Shown here: positions 3,657-6,287 of the stretch, piece after piece | How positions within the stretch are numbered: the first letter of the stretch is position 1 | Layout of the letters: each line of letters starts with the position of its first letter | NCBI GenBank assembly: GCA_937868145.1 | Contig: CALMMH010000885.1 | Location: forward strand, 1-6,287 | Origin: an uncultured Phycisphaerales bacterium | GTDB taxonomy: Bacteria; Planctomycetota; Phycisphaerae; Sedimentisphaerales; Anaerobacaceae | Direction: 5' to 3' | Length of the DNA: 6,287 bases | The notes under the pieces: generated by a model | The model's input: the letters and a program-made list of their open reading frames with translations, nothing else | The model's database searches: none | Told to the model about the DNA's origin: nothing | Program-made: the position numbers and the translations under genes

Positions 3657-6287
3657 CTAGTTCCGTCTCGACGGCGTGTCGGTCTCTCCGGTCGGGAGCT
3701 GCGAGAGGATGAAGTTCCGCCGCTCGCGGACGAACTGTTTGATCTGGTTGCGCCGGCCGTCGCCCATTCCTTCGGAAACCAGCAGGTCTGCGCCTTCATC
3801 GAGGAACTTGTCGAAGTCCGTCGGCGGATCGTTCGTCCCGTAGGAGGTCTTCCACGGGCCCTCCACCAGTTCCTTGAACGCGTCGTAATACATCTGCTTG
3901 TACTTGGGGTGCGCCAGGAACTGGACGATCTCCGGGAACTCGTTGGTCACCTCGAACAGACTGGAGTTCGACCCGCGGCCCGAGCCGAGCGTGAAGTCGA
4001 TGTCCCAGGGGAGCAGATACCACTTGCCCTCGGGAAGGGCGTAGTAGAAGGCGTTGTTCTTGCCCCGCGTGTAGCCGTAGCTGTCCCAGTCGCCCACCGC
4101 GTGACGCAGCGCGAGCATCTTGGTGAAATGCGCCGGGTCGAGCTTGCTCTCGATGCCCTTTTCATAGGTGGGGCTCGACGACGGCGTGTTCAGCGCCACC
4201 GCCAGATCGTACAGATGCTGCCACGTGTCGTCCTCGGGATGCGAGCGTTTCTCGAAATGCCACCGGTACGTGTCGGGCAGCAGCGGGTGCGACGAATCGC
4301 ACAGAAGCCCTTCATCCGCCGCCTCGCCGCTGGCGGAGGTGCCTGTGACGTTGAACTCGAAGTAATCGTCGATCTTGTGGATGTAGCCGTCGTTGTTGCC
4401 GGGGAACCAGGCATCGATGTAGTCGCCGTCGATTTTCTGCACGTCGTCGTATCGGGTCAGGCTGGTGCCGTTGACGAACAGCCGGACCCACTCCTGTCGG
4501 GAGTGCTGCATGCCCAACTGGGCGTAGAACCAGTAGGAGGCCCGCTCCTGAAGCGGCCCGCGGCTGGTGCCTTCGGTGGCGTCGAGATTGACTTCCTGCC
4601 GTCCCCGGAAGCTCCGATCCGGCGGGAACTCGATTCGGATACCCAGGCGGTCCTGCGGCGCTTCGCCCGAGCCGGGTCGGATGAACGGGCTGCCCCGCAG
4701 GCGAATGCCGCAGTTATAGAAGACCTCCGAGTCGTTGTAGACGAAGGTGCAATCCAGCAGCTCATTCGACAGGCTGCTGCGCGATCGGAAGGCGTCGACC
4801 ACGTCGTCGGACATCCAGATGCGGTAGTTGGCCAGTTGGCTGGCGACCTTGGTGTCGCCGATGCGGATCAGGCACGTCCGGTCGGGGACTTCCGCCGAGG
4901 GCTCCAGCTTCGTGGGGAAGCGCGTGGTTTCCATGCCGTCTGAGGCTTCGATGTAGAACGCCTGAATCGTGCCGGTCGAGGCGCCGGTGATCGTCGCGGT
5001 GTAGACGTGGTCGCCGGCGAGGGCGTCGTCGCCTGTGCCGTCGTCCACCATGGCAATGGAGCTGAATGTGGTGCTGCCCTCGGACCGGTGATAAAGGATG
5101 ACAGTTCCCACGCCGTCCTCATCGAGCACGCGCGTCGTCACGACGATCGGGTCCGAGGCGGTCGGCAGGACGGGCTCGTGGCGCACGTCGAGAATGTCCG
5201 GCCCGCGGTTGGCGACGAAGGCGGTGTTCTGTCGGCCCGGCGTGCCCAGGTTCAGCGGCATGTCCAGTTCGAACGCGTGAGCCGGCCTGGGCGGTCGGAC
5301 GGGGGACAGTTCCCGCGTCGTCCGCAGCAGGAGGAACCGGCTGCCCCGCACCCAGCGGGCCCAGCCGCGGAACGTGACGTCGCCGCCCGCAGCGCCGGTG
5401 ATCGACTGGTTGATTCGGTTGGCCCCGGGGTCCCCGTGGCCGGTGGCGATCAGATGCAGCGCGTGCGAACCGGAATGGCGGTCCTCCGTCGTGACAAACG
5501 ACCGCGTGTGGTTGCCGAGGATCCGCCAGGAGGTTTCGCCGTTCTCGAAGCTGTTGTTGGCGATGCGGTTGGCGCCGTCGACGACGCATTCGAGATCGTC
5601 GACGAGGACCTCGCCAGCGGTCAGCAGCATCATGTCGAAGACGCCGGCGCTGTCGTGCGTGTAACGCGTGTCGGTGGCGCTGATCGCGTAGGAGAACTGC
5701 GTCCACTGGCTTTTGCCGCTCTCGTCGCTGTCGGCCCAGGCCAGCGGCGTGTCGTTGTCGCTGTCCGGGTCCCGCAGCTCGAGACTGGCGCCCAGCCCGT
5801 CGGCCCAGGCGGGCCATTGCCCGCCGTCGAAGTAGGTGACCTCATCGACGGTGATCCTGTCCGGCTCGGCCTGATCGGTTCGGGACCGCGGATACGACAG
5901 GCGGATTCGTTCGCTGTGATCGTCGAGGCCGCCCTGGTAGGGACCCACGAGGTTCGTTCCGAGTGTCAGGTTGTCGTACACGGCCGCAAGGAAGTTCGGG
6001 TCCTGGGCCACGACGATATAGCCGCCGGGAGCGATCGCGGCGTCCTCGGCGAACGTGTACTCGATTCCGTCGGTGAAGGCCCATCCGGCCAGCGAGATCG
6101 TGCTGGCGCCGCGGTTGTACAGCTCGACGTACTCGTACCGTTCGTCGCGCGTGGCGTGATGATACATGATCTCGTTGATCGCCACGTCGCCGATCCGCTT
6201 GCCGCTGTTGGCCCGGCCGGGCGTGCCGGCCGCGAGACAATCGGTCGAGGCCGCTCCATCGGGATGCCGGCCGAAGGTCACGTCAGG
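3657..6287 (-). CDS. Secreted lamin-tail domain and CotH-kinase protein (5' end outside the window)
   Basis: The frame is open to the right edge, giving 876 codons. The GTG at 6281 is not a credible start: the residues there (VTFGRHPDG, then GTPGRANSG) are the typical end of a lamin-tail domain, so the N-terminus and any signal peptide lie beyond 6287. Counting from that GTG, a second lamin-tail domain runs about 31-185 (INEIMYHH, YVELYN, GWAFTDG). A beta-rich module with a carbohydrate-binding look (NNSFENGETSW) runs about 222-352 and ends in LGTPGRQN. An Ig/Fn3-like module runs about 360-458, and a CotH-type kinase domain about 470-862. CotH marks are GIRLRG at 525-530, the D731/D733 cluster followed by GKNN (740-743), and the PWDID motif (758-762). 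CotH family members phosphorylate secreted proteins in spores, and bacterial relatives with lamin-tail domains are extracellular. Substrate unknown. The protein ends soon after the kinase domain, with no anchor or sorting signal. Confidence 0.88.
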   Translation of the reverse strand, partial: PDVTFGRHPDGAASTDCLAAGTPGRANSGKRIGDVAINEIMYHHATRDERYEYVELYNRGASTISLAGWAFTDGIEYTFAEDAAIAPGGYIVVAQDPNFLAAVYDNLTLGTNLVGPYQGGLDDHSERIRLSYPRSRTDQAEPDRITVDEVTYFDGGQWPAWADGLGASLELRDPDSDNDTPLAWADSDESGKSQWTQFSYAISATDTRYTHDSAGVFDMMLLTAGEVLVDDLECVVDGANRIANNSFENGETSWRILGNHTRSFVTTEDRHSGSHALHLIATGHGDPGANRINQSITGAAGGDVTFRGWARWVRGSRFLLLRTTRELSPVRPPRPAHAFELDMPLNLGTPGRQNTAFVANRGPDILDVRHEPVLPTASDPIVVTTRVLDEDGVGTVILYHRSEGSTTFSSIAMVDDGTGDDALAGDHVYTATITGASTGTIQAFYIEASDGMETTRFPTKLEPSAEVPDRTCLIRIGDTKVASQLANYRIWMSDDVVDAFRSRSSLSNELLDCTFVYNDSEVFYNCGIRLRGSPFIRPGSGEAPQDRLGIRIEFPPDRSFRGRQEVNLDATEGTSRGPLQERASYWFYAQLGMQHSRQEWVRLFVNGTSLTRYDDVQKIDGDYIDAWFPGNNDGYIHKIDDYFEFNVTGTSASGEAADEGLLCDSSHPLLPDTYRWHFEKRSHPEDDTWQHLYDLAVALNTPSSSPTYEKGIESKLDPAHFTKMLALRHAVGDWDSYGYTRGKNNAFYYALPEGKWYLLPWDIDFTLGSGRGSNSSLFEVTNEFPEIVQFLAHPKYKQMYYDAFKELVEGPWKTSYGTNDPPTDFDKFLDEGADLLVSEGMGDGRRNQIKQFVRERRNFILSQLPTGETDTPSRRN

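Noticed and set aside
3645..4943. Long plus-strand open frame antisense to the CotH gene
   Set aside because: It is a shadow of the GC-rich coding strand: low-complexity V/A/R/E composition, no ribosome binding site seen, and no recognisable domain.
6281..6281. GTG at 6281 as the start of the CotH protein
   Set aside because: The frame stays open to the window edge, and the residues at this point are the interior end of a lamin-tail domain rather than a signal peptide.

Overview
The window looks like a piece of a GC-rich bacterial chromosome. It has long, high-GC genes separated by intergenic regions full of palindromic repeats. The best guess at phylum is Planctomycetota. This rests on the lamin-tail-domain plus CotH-kinase secreted protein, an exported amidohydrolase of the amidohydrolase-2 type, and abundant REP-like pairs with a GGGTGGCA head. 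No rRNA or marker gene is present, so the assignment is inference only.

Layout. Positions 1-351 hold no convincing gene, only several hairpins and a clean pair of inverted REP-like sequences (248-349). The pair ends two bases from the stop codon of a minus-strand MFS transporter (352-1644). A 192-bp divergent region (1645-1836) separates this transporter from a plus-strand exported amidohydrolase (1837-2970). The region carries two plausible back-to-back promoters and an inverted repeat that touches both -35 boxes. Positions 2971-3656 (686 bp) have no supportable gene. They hold a hairpin just after the amidohydrolase stop, a nested composite palindrome (about 3026-3403) built from three repeat blocks in mirror order, and a second GGGTGGCA-type REP pair (3512-3611). 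Positions 3657-6287 are the C-terminal 876 codons of a large minus-strand secreted protein. It has the end of one lamin-tail domain, a second lamin-tail domain, a beta-rich module with a carbohydrate-binding look, an Ig/Fn3-like module, and a CotH-type kinase domain. Its N-terminus lies beyond the right edge.

How the genes may work together. The transporter and the exported metal-dependent hydrolase are divergently arranged and appear to share control DNA. That fits a small catabolic unit in which a compound is processed outside the cytoplasm and the product imported, but the substrate cannot be read from the sequence. The CotH protein is a separate transcription unit with no evident link to the other two. 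The least explained parts are the three inverted-pair repeats. At least two share a GTGG-containing head next to a hairpin, the pattern expected of REP/REPIN sequences mobilised by a RAYT transposase encoded elsewhere. No transposase, CRISPR array, tRNA or rRNA was seen.
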